A stretch of 64,000 nucleotides of DNA from Blastococcus sp. MG754426. GTDB lineage: Bacteria > Actinomycetota > Actinomycetes > Mycobacteriales > Geodermatophilaceae. The stretch lies in the NCBI RefSeq assembly GCF_021699055.1, contig NZ_SSXC01000005.1, positions 83,500-147,499 on the forward strand, given 5' to 3'. Position 1 is the stretch's first letter, and each line of letters opens with the position of its first letter. The notes beneath the pieces are model-generated. The model was not told the DNA's origin. It was given only the letters and a program-made list of their open reading frames with translations, and searched no databases. A program made the position numbers and the translations under genes. This document shows positions 16,498 to 26,400 of this stretch, piece by piece.

Positions 16498-18129
16498 TCA
16501 CCAGGTCCGGGGCACATCGAGGCACAGCTGGGTGCCGTCGTCCACACTTGAGGCGATCGTCAGCGAGGCCCCGATCCTGGCCGCTCTCCTGCGCATGGAC
16601 GTGAGACCGAGATGCCCCATGCTCGACAGCTGGGCCGGGTCCAGATTCACGATGGGAGAACCTCGGCCATCGTCCGTGACGCGCAGCGTGACGCTGGTCG
16701 GTGAGCTGTCGATGCTGATGGTCTGCGCGGTGCAACCGGAGTGCTTGAGGGAATTGGTCAGGGCCTCGGCGCCCACCTGAATGATGGCCTCGGCGACGTG
16801 GGACGGCAGCGGGGTCTCCGTATTGGGGCCGAGGACGAGGACCGTCCGGGAGACGCCGGGCCGCGCCTTGATGGAGGTGATGCTGTCGAGCACCTGGCTG
16901 ACGGTCATCTGGGCAGGCCCGCGCGGCACCAACTCGCTGAGCTCCGCCCGCAGGGTCTGCAGTGCGTCCGCCGCTGACTGGCGGATGGCCTCGACCGAAG
17001 CCGCAGCCACCCCGCCTTCGGCCGATGCCGCAGCCTGCTCAGCGGTGAACCCGATCTCGACCAGCGAGCGCACTACGGAGTCGTGGATGGCGTGCGCGAA
17101 GTCCTCGCGCAGTCGGCCCAGCCGGGCGCTCTGGGCGGATTCCTTGAACTCGGAGGTGTCCATGAGCAGGGACACGTACTCGGCGAACTCACTGAGCAGG
17201 CGCTCGTCCGTCTCGCTGTACGGCCGTGGAGTCCGGTTGCCCACGTAAAGGACGCCGTGGACGTCGCTCCCGCTCCGGGCCAGGGGGGCCGCGACAGCGG
17301 AGAGGATTCCCTCGTCGAGCGTCTCGCTCACCGGCGCCTCAAGTAGCCGCTCGTCATGGGCGTAGTCGATGGAGCTGACTACCCTTCCCGTCCTACGGGC
17401 CAAACCGCCCAGGCCTTGGCCGAACTCCATCCGAAGGTGCCGGAAATCAGGGGTGTAGACCTTGGAGAACGACGCGAAGTAGTAATGCGTGCCGCTCGGC
17501 TCCTGCTCGGGCAGCGCCAGATAGGCGGCGTCCGAGCGGAGCAGCACCCGCGCGGTGTCGACCAGGGAGCGCAGTCGTCCCATGGGTCCCGCGCCGCTGG
17601 TGTCGGCAGCCAGGACCGACCGGAGGGCCGAGCTGAGCTGACGTTGGATCTGCAGGGTGCCGCTCAGGCGTGACTCCCGCAGCGTTCGCGTCAGCCGGGC
17701 CACGTCGGCGACCGCGCTGAGCCGCTCGAGTGAATGGCAGTCACCGCCCTCGACCTCGATGCCGACGAGCACGACCCCTCGACCGAACGGATCGCGCCAC
17801 GGCATGGCCAGGGCCGACGCCAGGTGCAGGCCGAACGGGCGCAGCCTGGACTGGGCCGCCACTCCGGACAGGGTTTCCGGCACCAGCGAGTCCAGCGGCT
17901 GGTTCAGGCGCAGCGGCTCGTTCGCGATCGCCGGTTCGAGTCCTGCCGAACAACTGTCGGAAAGGACGAAGAAGTCACTGCGCCGAGTGCCTGTCGGCTG
18001 GTACAGGGCGGTGGCCCGCTCGCTGAGGACCGCTTCCCGTAGCTCGACGAGGATGTCCCGAAGCGAGTCGAACACCGCCCGAGAGCCGCCGCCGTCCGCC
18101 CAGTAGACCTGCGCTGCCTCCGGGATCAT
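16498..18129 (-). CDS. GAF-domain sensor histidine kinase (NarL-class, cytoplasmic)
   Basis: 543 residues from ATG 18129. Residues about 10-160 and 185-340 look like GAF-type sensor modules (LRSLVDTARVLLRSDAAYLAL). The HisKA_3 dimerisation helix has the phosphoacceptor His in FAHAIHDSVVRSL. The ATPase domain has the N box ALTNSLKHSG and G1 box DDGRGSP. No membrane helices, so it should sense a soluble signal. The response regulator follows 4 bases later. Frames starting at 18243 or 18357 are possible but add only low-complexity sequence. The 142-base gap to the upstream deacetylase gene may hold its own promoter. Confidence 0.85.
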   Translation of the reverse strand: MIPEAAQVYWADGGGSRAVFDSLRDILVELREAVLSERATALYQPTGTRRSDFFVLSDSCSAGLEPAIANEPLRLNQPLDSLVPETLSGVAAQSRLRPFGLHLASALAMPWRDPFGRGVVLVGIEVEGGDCHSLERLSAVADVARLTRTLRESRLSGTLQIQRQLSSALRSVLAADTSGAGPMGRLRSLVDTARVLLRSDAAYLALPEQEPSGTHYYFASFSKVYTPDFRHLRMEFGQGLGGLARRTGRVVSSIDYAHDERLLEAPVSETLDEGILSAVAAPLARSGSDVHGVLYVGNRTPRPYSETDERLLSEFAEYVSLLMDTSEFKESAQSARLGRLREDFAHAIHDSVVRSLVEIGFTAEQAAASAEGGVAAASVEAIRQSAADALQTLRAELSELVPRGPAQMTVSQVLDSITSIKARPGVSRTVLVLGPNTETPLPSHVAEAIIQVGAEALTNSLKHSGCTAQTISIDSSPTSVTLRVTDDGRGSPIVNLDPAQLSSMGHLGLTSMRRRAARIGASLTIASSVDDGTQLCLDVPRTW

Positions 18130-18271
18130 GCCGCACGCCAGCGACGGAGGACCGAGGGACCACCGGGTTCCAGCGGCACGGGTGCGGGGTGTACCAGGGG
18201 ACGGCCCTCCTGTGGCCGGAGCTGGGGGGCTCCCCCCGAGCATAAGTGATCGGCTCGGGGGGAGCGTCACC

Positions 18272-19195
18272 CTACTGCCGCGCGAAGCTGGAGTCGGCGG
18301 GCGCCGGCTCCACTCCGCGGGCGTCGGGCAGTGCCATCTTGCGGCGGTCCTCGTCATCGGGCACCCAGCACCGCGCGATCTCGTCCATGGTGGCGAACCA
18401 GACGCCGTCCTTCTCCACGAGGTGCTGGATGAGGCGCTCGTACCACATAATGTGGTGCGCCTGCCCGATGATCTGCGGGTGCACGCACGTGGCGTACACG
18501 GCGTTGTCGACGTTCTCGTAGGCGTAGTCGAAGATGTCCCGCCAGCGCCGGAAGATGGTCTCGGTGTCCTGCATGCCCGTCGACACGCCGGTGTAGGCCA
18601 GTGGCGGGAAGTCGTCGAGGTACCAGTTCACCGGGATCTCCAGCACCTCACTGGCCTTGCCGGCGACATTGCCCTTCTCCCAGTTCACCTGCCACCGCTG
18701 GGGGTGGTAGGGCACGAGGTCGCGGGCCATGAGGCTCGTGTCGTAGGTGAACCCGGACTCCTCGATGATGTCGAGGGTGTTGTCGCTGTAGTCCCAGTAC
18801 GGGGATCGGTAGCCGGTCGGGCGGATGCCCAGTTGGTTCTTGAAGCTGTCGAAGGCGAGGTCGACCAGTCGCCGCTCGGTGTCGCGGGTGATTCCCGGCG
18901 GGATCTCGTGGTAATAGCCGTGGTGCCCGAACTCGTGCCCGTCCTCGAGGATCTTCCGGCACCACTGGGGGAACGTGTCCACGGAATGGCCGGGAGTGAA
19001 CCAGGTCGACTTGATGTCGTAGCGCTTGTACAGCTCGAGCAGCCGCGGCACTCCCACCTCGGCACCGAATTCGCCGCGTGACATGAAGGCCGGGCTCGGC
19101 CGGTTGAACGCTCCCAGCCAGAGGGCTTGGGCGTCGAAGTCCGTGCCCAGGTTGACGGCGATCTTCTTTCCTTCTGGCAGCTGCAGGTGTCCCAC
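18272..19195 (-). CDS. Polysaccharide deacetylase (NodB-homology) family protein
   Basis: 307 residues with the NodB barrel motifs: VNLGTDFDAQA with the catalytic Asp, HEFGHHGYYHE with two metal-binding His, and RSPYWDYSDNT. It lacks a signal peptide and resembles the cytoplasmic PuuE/HpPgdA-like branch, whose members hydrolyse amide or cyclic-amide bonds of small molecules, rather than secreted chitin deacetylases. GTG at 19195 is preceded by GAGAGAAGG. It lies 48 bases after the penicillin-acylase-family gene, so the two probably act on one amide-containing compound. Substrate unknown. Confidence 0.85.
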   Translation of the reverse strand: MGHLQLPEGKKIAVNLGTDFDAQALWLGAFNRPSPAFMSRGEFGAEVGVPRLLELYKRYDIKSTWFTPGHSVDTFPQWCRKILEDGHEFGHHGYYHEIPPGITRDTERRLVDLAFDSFKNQLGIRPTGYRSPYWDYSDNTLDIIEESGFTYDTSLMARDLVPYHPQRWQVNWEKGNVAGKASEVLEIPVNWYLDDFPPLAYTGVSTGMQDTETIFRRWRDIFDYAYENVDNAVYATCVHPQIIGQAHHIMWYERLIQHLVEKDGVWFATMDEIARCWVPDDEDRRKMALPDARGVEPAPADSSFARQ

Positions 19196-19243
19196 GTGCG
19201 TGACCTTCTCTCTGTTGTTGGAGGGATCCGGTGGACGTGACCG

Positions 19244-21550
19244 TCAGTCGTCCGACGGCAGGAGTTCGACCACCCGCTCGGCCGCTGCCTCGATCCGGTC
19301 GCGGCTGTACAGGAGCGGGAAGGCGGTGTTCTGCGCCCAGGGCTCGAACAGGTCGGCGTAGTGCGGGCTGTCGTGGTTCCCGGACTGTCCGGGCGCGTTC
19401 ATCGCCGTCGAGGAGTCCCACTCCCCCACGTCGATCGCGATGCGGAACGTCGATCCGGCGGTCTGGACGAAGTTCGGTCCGTAGGCTATGTTGCCTACCG
19501 TGTCGCCGCTGCCTCCGCGCGGCAACGGGCCCACGGAGAGCCGGTCCTCCGGGACACCGGTCAACAGCGCCCTGAGCGGGTGGGTGGCGCGGGTGACGTG
19601 CAGCCGGCCCCAGGCCCACTCACCGCGGTCCGATCCGAGCAGCTGCTCGAGGTCGGCCACCGCCGACGCCAGCGTCCGTGGCACGGCGGCGGCCAGGAAG
19701 CCGGCTGGGTCGGACCCGAGCCGATTCCCCGGTGACTCCAGGAGCTCGATGTCGATGCGGGCGTCGGCGAGCAGGTCCTCCTTGTTGGCGATGGCGGCCA
19801 GCACGTCGGCGTTGTCGTCGCGGCCGGTCACCTGGGCGACTGCTCGGCCGAGCACCGCCGGCCGCAGATGCCGCCGGTACCACACCTCGAACAGTGCTGC
19901 CGCCGGTGAGTCCGCACGGAGGTCACCGTCCCAGTCCAGCAGCAGGCCGAGCCCGTCGAGCTCGTCGCGGTCCGGGAGATCCAGTTCTCTGACCACTGCG
20001 AGGATCCGCCGGGCGGGGATGCTGACGTAGTCGCCCTGCAGGTCCACCATGTCCTGGACGGTGGCCGCGCTCATGCCCTCGAGCACGTCATCGATGCGGT
20101 GTCGGCGGTACGGGGCGTACCAGTCGTAGGTGATGTGCCGATCCGCAGGGAAGTCCTCGGGCAGGTTCATCTCGTTCGCGGTGGCCAGCCATCCCTTGTC
20201 GGGGTTGTACGCACCGGGCAGCTCGTCCATGTCGTAGAAGCCGGCCCACTCGTACCTGCCATCGCCGGGGACCGGCAGCGTGCCGTCCCAGTTGGGACGG
20301 ATCGGGGTGAGGCCGCCGGTCTTCCAGCCGATGTTCCCGCCGATGTCGGCGTAGACCTGGTTCTCGGGAGGCGCTCCCCACCGGTTCATCGCGCCCAGGA
20401 ACTCGTCCCAGTTGCGTGCCCGCATGTAGTCCATGCTGCCGAGGTACGGCGCCATGCCAGGTTCCAGCCAGGCGGCTCGCACGGCGAAGGCCGTGCCGGC
20501 GGCGGGATCGCTGTGGATGACAGGACCATGCCGGGTGAAGACGAGCTCAACCTCGATCTGCTGGCCGTCGGCCACGTCGATCGTGTCGTGCTCGACCCGC
20601 ATCCGTTCCCACCGACCCTGGTACCGATATTCCAAGGGGTCGTCGGGGTTGAGCTCGTAGACGTACAAGTCCTCCTGGTCGATCGCGAAGATCGTCAAAC
20701 CGAACGCGATCTGGCCGTTGTGGCCGATGCTGATGCCCGGCAGTCCGGGTTCACCACCGCCGATGACGTCGAAGCCGGGAGCGCTCAGGTGAGCCAGGTA
20801 GCGCAGGCCGGGAAGCGCCGCGGCCGCCCGGTGCGGGTCGTTGGCGAGCAGCGGGCGCCCGGTGGCGGTCCGGTCTCCGGAGAGGACCCAGTTGTTGCTG
20901 CCCTCGGGCAGGACCGCGCCCTGTGCTTCATCAGGTTGACGTGCGGTGAAGACAGGCGGAGTGGTGGCCAGCTCGTACACCGCCAGGACGTCGTCAGGGA
21001 TCTTCGCCAGGTCGAGCCCCTCCGGCACGACCAGGTCTCGGTGCGGCTCGCGACGTCGCCGGAGCTCCTCGACGGCGACGCCGTGGTCCCGGACCGTGAA
21101 GGCTCGCGCCACCTCCTCGCGCAGGTTGTAGAACAGCCCGTGGCTACGAATGCGGGTGACGTCTGTGGGAGCCCAGAAGGAGGGCTCGTAACCCAGTTCA
21201 CGGAACTCGATGGGCAGCAGATCCGGGTCGTCGCGGGTTAGCTGGACGAAGGCATTGATGCCCTCCACGAACGCGGTGCTGGCGCGCTTGGTGTCCGAGC
21301 CATAAGACAACCAGTCGGCGTGGGCGTCCCCGCGAAATAGGAACAGGCGCGCTGCCCGGTCACGCTCGACGTGGTCTTCGCCGAACACCTCGGACAGCCG
21401 CCCCAGGCCCCGTCGCCGCCAGAAGTCGATCTGCCAAAGGCGGTCCCGCGCGGCGTTGAAGCCCTGGACCCTGAACGCGTCGTAAGTGGTGGCTGCATAG
21501 ATGTGGGGGACGCCCCACCGATCGATGATGATCTGCGCCGGCTCCGTCAA
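19244..21550 (-). CDS. Penicillin acylase family N-terminal nucleophile hydrolase
   Basis: 768 residues or more. The alpha-chain start motif DRWGVPHIYA is followed, near residue 230, by EGSNNWVLSG, whose Ser becomes the N-terminal nucleophile of the beta chain after self-cleavage. HNGQIAFGLT and the conserved Asn in ALFEVWYRR-type segments also fit. No signal peptide, so probably cytoplasmic. Members cleave amides such as penicillins, acyl-homoserine lactones or lipopeptides. TTG at 21550 is the first usual start codon, but conserved residues (FVLPGL) continue upstream to an ATT at 21601, where GAGGGAG lies about 10 bases ahead; the true start may be that ATT. Forms an operon with the deacetylase. 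Confidence 0.85.
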   Translation of the reverse strand: MTEPAQIIIDRWGVPHIYAATTYDAFRVQGFNAARDRLWQIDFWRRRGLGRLSEVFGEDHVERDRAARLFLFRGDAHADWLSYGSDTKRASTAFVEGINAFVQLTRDDPDLLPIEFRELGYEPSFWAPTDVTRIRSHGLFYNLREEVARAFTVRDHGVAVEELRRRREPHRDLVVPEGLDLAKIPDDVLAVYELATTPPVFTARQPDEAQGAVLPEGSNNWVLSGDRTATGRPLLANDPHRAAAALPGLRYLAHLSAPGFDVIGGGEPGLPGISIGHNGQIAFGLTIFAIDQEDLYVYELNPDDPLEYRYQGRWERMRVEHDTIDVADGQQIEVELVFTRHGPVIHSDPAAGTAFAVRAAWLEPGMAPYLGSMDYMRARNWDEFLGAMNRWGAPPENQVYADIGGNIGWKTGGLTPIRPNWDGTLPVPGDGRYEWAGFYDMDELPGAYNPDKGWLATANEMNLPEDFPADRHITYDWYAPYRRHRIDDVLEGMSAATVQDMVDLQGDYVSIPARRILAVVRELDLPDRDELDGLGLLLDWDGDLRADSPAAALFEVWYRRHLRPAVLGRAVAQVTGRDDNADVLAAIANKEDLLADARIDIELLESPGNRLGSDPAGFLAAAVPRTLASAVADLEQLLGSDRGEWAWGRLHVTRATHPLRALLTGVPEDRLSVGPLPRGGSGDTVGNIAYGPNFVQTAGSTFRIAIDVGEWDSSTAMNAPGQSGNHDSPHYADLFEPWAQNTAFPLLYSRDRIEAAAERVVELLPSDD

Positions 21551-21738
21551 GCCCGGCAGGACGAAGGTGCGCTTGTCGAGGTTGTGTTCCCGAAGAGAAA
21601 TGGTTGCTCAACTCCCTCGTTGGGGTTACGTCGCCGAGGTCAGGCCGCTGCGAGCCGGCTACCGACTGCCGTCGCGTCGTCCGACCACACCCACTCAAGC
21701 CGCAACCGAAGAGGCCACGCGGACAGGGTTGCCTGATC

Positions 21739-21786
21739 CGAACGGTGACCTGCGACTAGCCATACGGTTAGGTCGGTGACCGTTCG
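21739..21786. repeat. Inverted repeat upstream of the acylase operon
   Basis: Arms CGAACGGTGACC and GGTGACCGTTCG pair at all but one aligned position of each arm and are 24 bases apart. They lie 140-190 bases upstream of the acylase start. This could be an operator, for example for the linked response regulator, or a hairpin; nothing in the sequence decides. Confidence 0.45.
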
Positions 21787-22148
21787 ATGCTGCGGAACGC
21801 CGGGTCGATTCATCGACGAGTGCCTCTGGGGACTTCCGATCGCCATTTCAACCGCCTTGGCCGGCGACCTGTACCCGTGCACCAATATGGTGACCCGCGA
21901 GATTGACTCACCGGCCGGTCCGCCGTTCCCAGAGGAGGTCTGTGAAGGGCTCGCCTCGTGCCACTCGACTGCGACGAGATCCACTGGAGACTCCGCGCGA
22001 ACGACAGAACCAGGGGTATGCGGTCCCGGCAGGGCGATGTTCCACGACCTGCGCCAGCCCCCAGCCGTACTGCTCGAGAAACGCCTGGCTAACGCTGGCA
22101 TTCTGCGACGAGTCCTAGATCGGCGACCCGGCTGAGGCACAGCGGTCC

Positions 22149-22186
22149 CAGCCGTGTGCGCATGTAGCGTGTCGCCCCTCGAACAC
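22149..22186 (+). repeat. 38-bp direct repeat, copy 2
   Basis: Same orientation as the copy at 12969-13006 with two mismatches. It lies in non-coding sequence between the acylase operon and the marR gene, and marks the possible right boundary of the 9.2-kb segment. Confidence 0.7.
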
Positions 22187-22440
22187 CACGAAGTGAGCGA
22201 TCGCCCACTGTCGGGACCTGCACCCGCTTCGTTGCGACCAGCCGGTCCTGGACATGCCGGCCGGACCGTGACCACATCGCCGGACGCACGCGTTCCTCCG
22301 GGCGGGGAAAGGTTCAGCGCCGTGGCGTCCTCCCGCTCGCGCGCAGCCGGAGCTTCCCTGTCACTGATGCCGCCAGCGCATCCTCTCCCCCGGCCCAGCG
22401 TGGCTGCGCAGGCATCAGCACGCCGGGCGCTGCCCGATCG

Positions 22441-22941
22441 TCAGGCGTGGCGTTCCACGGAGGACAGCAGCTCGCGCAGCAGGTCGTCGACCCGCCGCTG
22501 CTTGTCGGCGGAGAGGTCGCCGAGCAGTCGCTGCTGGACCTCCAGCCCGGCGACGACGGCCCGGTCGATGAGCTCGCGCCCGGCCGGGGTGAGCGTCACC
22601 AGCAGGGCGCGGCGGTCCTCGGGATCCGGTCGGCGGGCGACCAGGCCGGCGCGCTCCAGCCGGTCCAGCCGGCTGGTCATCCCACCGCTGGTGAGCATCA
22701 GGGCACTGGTGAGCCGCCCCGGTGACATGCCGTCGGGGGTGCCGGCGCGGCGCAACGTCGCCAGCACGTCGAAGTCTGCGCGGGTGATCCCGAACTCCGC
22801 GTAGGCCTGCTCCTGCGCGTCCCCGACCCGCTTGGCCGCCCGGTAGATCCGGCCGAAGACCGCCATGGCGGTGGTGTCGAGCTCCGGCCGCTCCCGCCGC
22901 CACTGCTCGACGATCTCGTCGACGCCGTCCCTGTCCGGCAT
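22441..22941 (-). CDS. MarR-family transcriptional regulator
   Basis: 166 residues. The winged helix runs from about 50 to 125: YAEFGITRADFDVLATLRRA, recognition helix TSGGMTSRLDRLERAGLV and wing RRPDPEDRRALLVTLT. Helices at both ends form the dimer. ATG 22941 faces a truncated EamA exporter gene across 124 bases that contain a dyad and a third half-site, so it most likely repressed its own gene and the exporter. It is intact, but its obvious partner is not. Confidence 0.88.
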   Translation of the reverse strand: MPDRDGVDEIVEQWRRERPELDTTAMAVFGRIYRAAKRVGDAQEQAYAEFGITRADFDVLATLRRAGTPDGMSPGRLTSALMLTSGGMTSRLDRLERAGLVARRPDPEDRRALLVTLTPAGRELIDRAVVAGLEVQQRLLGDLSADKQRRVDDLLRELLSSVERHA

Positions 22942-22994
22942 GTGTGACCCCTCTTCCTCATGCCCTGGCAACACCCCGGCAGCTCCCGTGCAAC

Positions 22995-23035
22995 CAAGAT
23001 ACATTTCCTCGTGTATCTTGCTAGCAAGATACTTG
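22995..23035. promoter_or_regulatory. Probable MarR operator: dyad plus a third site
   Basis: CAAGATACA and TGTATCTTG form a perfect 9-base dyad with 8 bases between (22995-23020). Five bases on, CAAGATACTTG (23025-23035) repeats the half-site and is itself palindromic around ATA. AT-rich dyads between divergent marR and transporter genes are normal MarR targets. Confidence 0.7.
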
Positions 23036-23065
23036 ATGGCGAGATGAATGACGGGAGCGTGCCGC

Positions 23066-23257
23066 ATGTCGACGTCCGCGCATCCGACCGAGGCCGTCCG
23101 GCCCTCCGCGACCCGGTCCGGCCCTGTCGGGGGCGCAGCGCCGGACGACCGGGGTCGCCGGGTGTGGGCGCTCACCACGGTCACCGCGCTGGCGCCCGCG
23201 TCATGGGGGACGACGTACGCGGTGACCACGGAGTGGTTGCCGCCCGACCGCCCCCTG
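23066..23257 (+). pseudogene. Truncated EamA/DMT-family transporter
   Basis: From ATG 23066 about 64 residues match the start of an EamA exporter (LAPASWGTTYAVTTEWLPPD, helix 1 and its loop). After DRPL the similarity ends. The reading frame stays open to 23515, overlapping the next gene, but the later part has no membrane helices of this family. About 230 residues and nine helices are missing. It is divergent from marR and shares its operator region. Confidence 0.6.
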
Positions 23258-23420
23258 CGGCCTGTCCAGGCTCCGCTGTTTCCGCAGGTCACCGCATGGT
23301 GCCTGGGCAGCTGCACAGCCCTGGTGGTCGGTCTCCCGGCTCCGCTGCTCGACGGACGGGACACCTGGGGCGATCTTGTCTCGCGCTGCGGGCAGTCGGA
23401 CCTTCCAGGCCCGATGCCCC

Positions 23421-23457
23421 TTGACCGGTCCACCGGTTCCCTGCCTACCGTGATCCG
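23421..23457 (+). promoter_or_regulatory. Possible leaderless promoter of the SARP gene
   Basis: TTGACC (23421-23426) and TACCGT (23446-23451) resemble -35 and -10 elements with a 19-base spacer. The GTG start lies 6 bases after TACCGT and no ribosome site is present, which fits leaderless translation. The spacer is longer than ideal. Confidence 0.4.
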
Positions 23458-26400
23458 GTGCGGGCGCTGCTGCTCGGACCGCTGGAGGTGCTCGACGACG
23501 CGGGCGCCCCGGTGACCGTGCCCGGGGCCAAGCAGCGCCGCCTGCTGGCGCTGCTCGCCGTGCACGCCGGGGAGGTCGTCTCGGCCGACCGGATCGTCGA
23601 CGTGCTGTGGGGCGAGAAGTCCCCCCGCGATCCGGCGAACGCCGTGCAGGCCAAGATCGCCCAGCTGCGGCGGCTCCTCGAGCCCCGGCCCGCCGGCGCG
23701 ACGGCGCGGGTGCTGGTCCGGCGCGCGCCCGGGTACCTGCTCGACCTGGCCGCGGACGACGTCGACGCGACAGTGTTCGCGCGCCTCGCCGGCCAGGGCC
23801 GGGAAGCCCTCGCCGCGGGCGACCCCGCGGCCGCTGCCGACCGGTTCCGCGCCGCGCTGTCCCTGTGGCGCGGTCCGCCGCTGGCGGAGTTCGCCGGGGA
23901 GGAGTTCGCCGCGGCCGCCGTCGCCCGGTGGGAAGAGGAGCGCGCCGTCGTCCTGGAGGACCGGATCGAGGCCGACCTGGCGCTCGACGGCGCGACCGGG
24001 CTGGTGCCCGAGCTGCAGGCGCTGGTCGCCGCGCACCCGACCCGGGAACGGCTGCGGGCGCTGCTGGTGCGGGCGCTGTACGCCGCCGGGCGGCAGGCCG
24101 ACGCGCTGGCCGCCTTCCACCACGCCCGCCGGTTCCTCGACGAGGAGCTCGGCGTGTCACCCGGCCCGCAGCTGCGGGCCGCCTTCGAGGCGGTCCTGCA
24201 CCACGACCCGGCGCTGACGAGCACCTCATCGGCGCGCCCGAGACCCGCGGCCCCGCGGGTGCCGCCCGCGGCACGGTTGCCGGCACCGCTGACGACGATC
24301 GTCGGCCGGGCCGAGGAGGTCGACGCGGTGGGCGCCCTGCTGGCCGGCAGCCGGCTGGTCACGCTGACCGGGCCGGGCGGCGTCGGCAAGTCCCGGCTGG
24401 CTCTGGAGGTCGCCCACCGGATCGGTGGGGACGGTGACGGCCCGTGGTGGGTGGACCTCTCCGTCGTCGGCTCCCCTGCCGAGCTGGTGCGCGAGATCGC
24501 CGCCGCCCTGGGCCTGGCCGACGAGCGGGCGGTCGGTGGCGGGACCGCGGACCCGCGGGCGCGGCTGGTCTCCGCCCTCGCCGAGCGGCCGGTGCTGCTC
24601 GTCTGGGACGACGCCGAGCACCTCGTCGCGGCGGTCGCCGAGCTGGCCGGGGAGCTGCTCGCGGCGGCCCCCGGACTGCGGCTGCTGGTCACCAGCCGGG
24701 AGCCACTGGGCCTGCCCGGTGAACAGATGCGTTCCGTCGCACCGCTGGGCTGTCCGCCGGACGGCGCCGGCGACGCAGACGCCCTGCGCCGCTCCCCCGC
24801 GGTGGAGCTCTTCCTCGACCGCGTCACCGCAGCCGCACCCGGTTTCGCGCTGGACGAGGCGACCGCCCCCGCGGTCGCCACCGTGTGCCGGGAGCTCGAC
24901 GGGCTACCGCTGGCCCTGGAGCTGGCCGCCGCGAAGGTGCGCACCCTCGGGGTGACCGAGCTGGCCCGGCGGCTCGACGACCGGTTCCGGCTGCTGGCCT
25001 CTCGCACAGGGGTCCCCCGCCGGCGGCAGACCCTGCTGGCCGTCGTGCGGTGGAGCTGGGACCTCCTCGAGGACGCCGAGCGGACCCTGCTGGCCCGGCT
25101 GTCGGTGCTCGGCGGCCGCTGGCGGCTGGCCGCCGCCGAGCGGGTGGGCGCGGACGCGCGCCCGGACCTCGGGCGGACCGACGAGGTGGCCGGAGAGCCG
25201 GTCGCCGACCTGCTGGCGCGGCTGGTCGACAAGTCGCTCGTCGTCGTCGAGGCGTCGACCGACGGGGCTCCCCGCTACCGGCTGCTGGAGACCGTCCGGC
25301 GCTTCGCCGCCGACCGGCTGGCCGAACGCGGCGAGCAGGACGAGGCCCGCGCAGCCCTCGTCTCCTACGTCGGTGAGCTGGCCGCGCCGGCGACGACGGC
25401 GCTGCGCGGCGCCGACCAGCTGGAGACCGCCCGCCGGCTGGATGAGGAGCGGGCCAACATCCGGGCCGCCCTGACCTGGTCGGCAGACGCCGGCGACCGA
25501 GCACCGTTCATCCGGCTGGTCACCGACCTGTGCTGGTACTGGTACCTCACCGGACAGCCCGAGGAGGCGCTGCGCTGGCTGCGGCCCGCCGCCGCGGCAG
25601 CACGGTCCGACCCCGGTCCCGAGAACGCCCTCGCCACGCTGTGGGCCGCCTTCCTCGGCGCGGCCGCGGAGGGACCGGCCGCGTCCTGGCCCCGGATCGC
25701 CGACCTGCTTCCCCCACTGGACGGGGGCACCGCCGAGCAGCGGGTGATCGGTGGCTGCCTGGCCGTGGTGCTGGCCCGCGGCGCGGGTGACGCCGAGGCC
25801 GCCGAGCGGATCAGCACTGCCACCCGGTGGGTGGCCGTCGCCGCAGACGACCGGCACGGCCTGGCCACGTTGGACTACCTGGACGCGTTGCCGCCGGCCC
25901 AGCGCGGCGACCTGGCCACCGCCGGGGACCTGCTCGCAGAAGCGCTGGACCGCTTCGCCGAGGCCGGTGACCGCTGGGGACAGGTGCAGAGCCTCAACGG
26001 CCTGTACACCGTGGCCGAGGCGGCCGGGGATCTCGAGCGGGCCGGCGGGATCCTGGAACGGGCGCTGCCGCTGGCCGGTGAGCTGGGCGTCCGGGAGATG
26101 CAGGCGGTGCTGCTCACCCGTGCCGCCTCGCTGGCCCTGCGCCGGGGCGACGCCGCCGAGGCCGCCGCAGCCGCGGAACAGGCACGGTCGACCGCGGCCG
26201 AGGTCGGTTCCGCCCTGGTGACCGCGATGGCCGAGCACACCGCCGGGCTGGCTGCCCGCGGGCTCGGCCGGCTGTCCGCGGCCGCCACGGCGCAGGAGGC
26301 CGCCCTCGCCGTCTACCGCCGGGCCGGTGTAGCGACCGGGGCCGCAGCCACTCTGCGGGAACTGGGCACCGTGGCGCGGTTGACCGGTGACGTCGAGCGG

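Larger units (their letters stand above)
21602..22440. other. No recognisable gene (839 bases); promoter region and repeats
   Basis: Open frames at 21776-22135 (+) and 21640-22275 (-) show no domain I recognise and have less biased third positions than the real genes. The region holds a large inverted repeat and copy 2 of the 38-bp repeat. The promoter of the acylase operon should be in its left part. Confidence 0.4.

Noticed and set aside
21640..22275. A 211-codon minus-strand frame upstream of the acylase operon
   Set aside because: Composition and codon use are unlike the real genes, and it spans the repeat and the inverted repeat.
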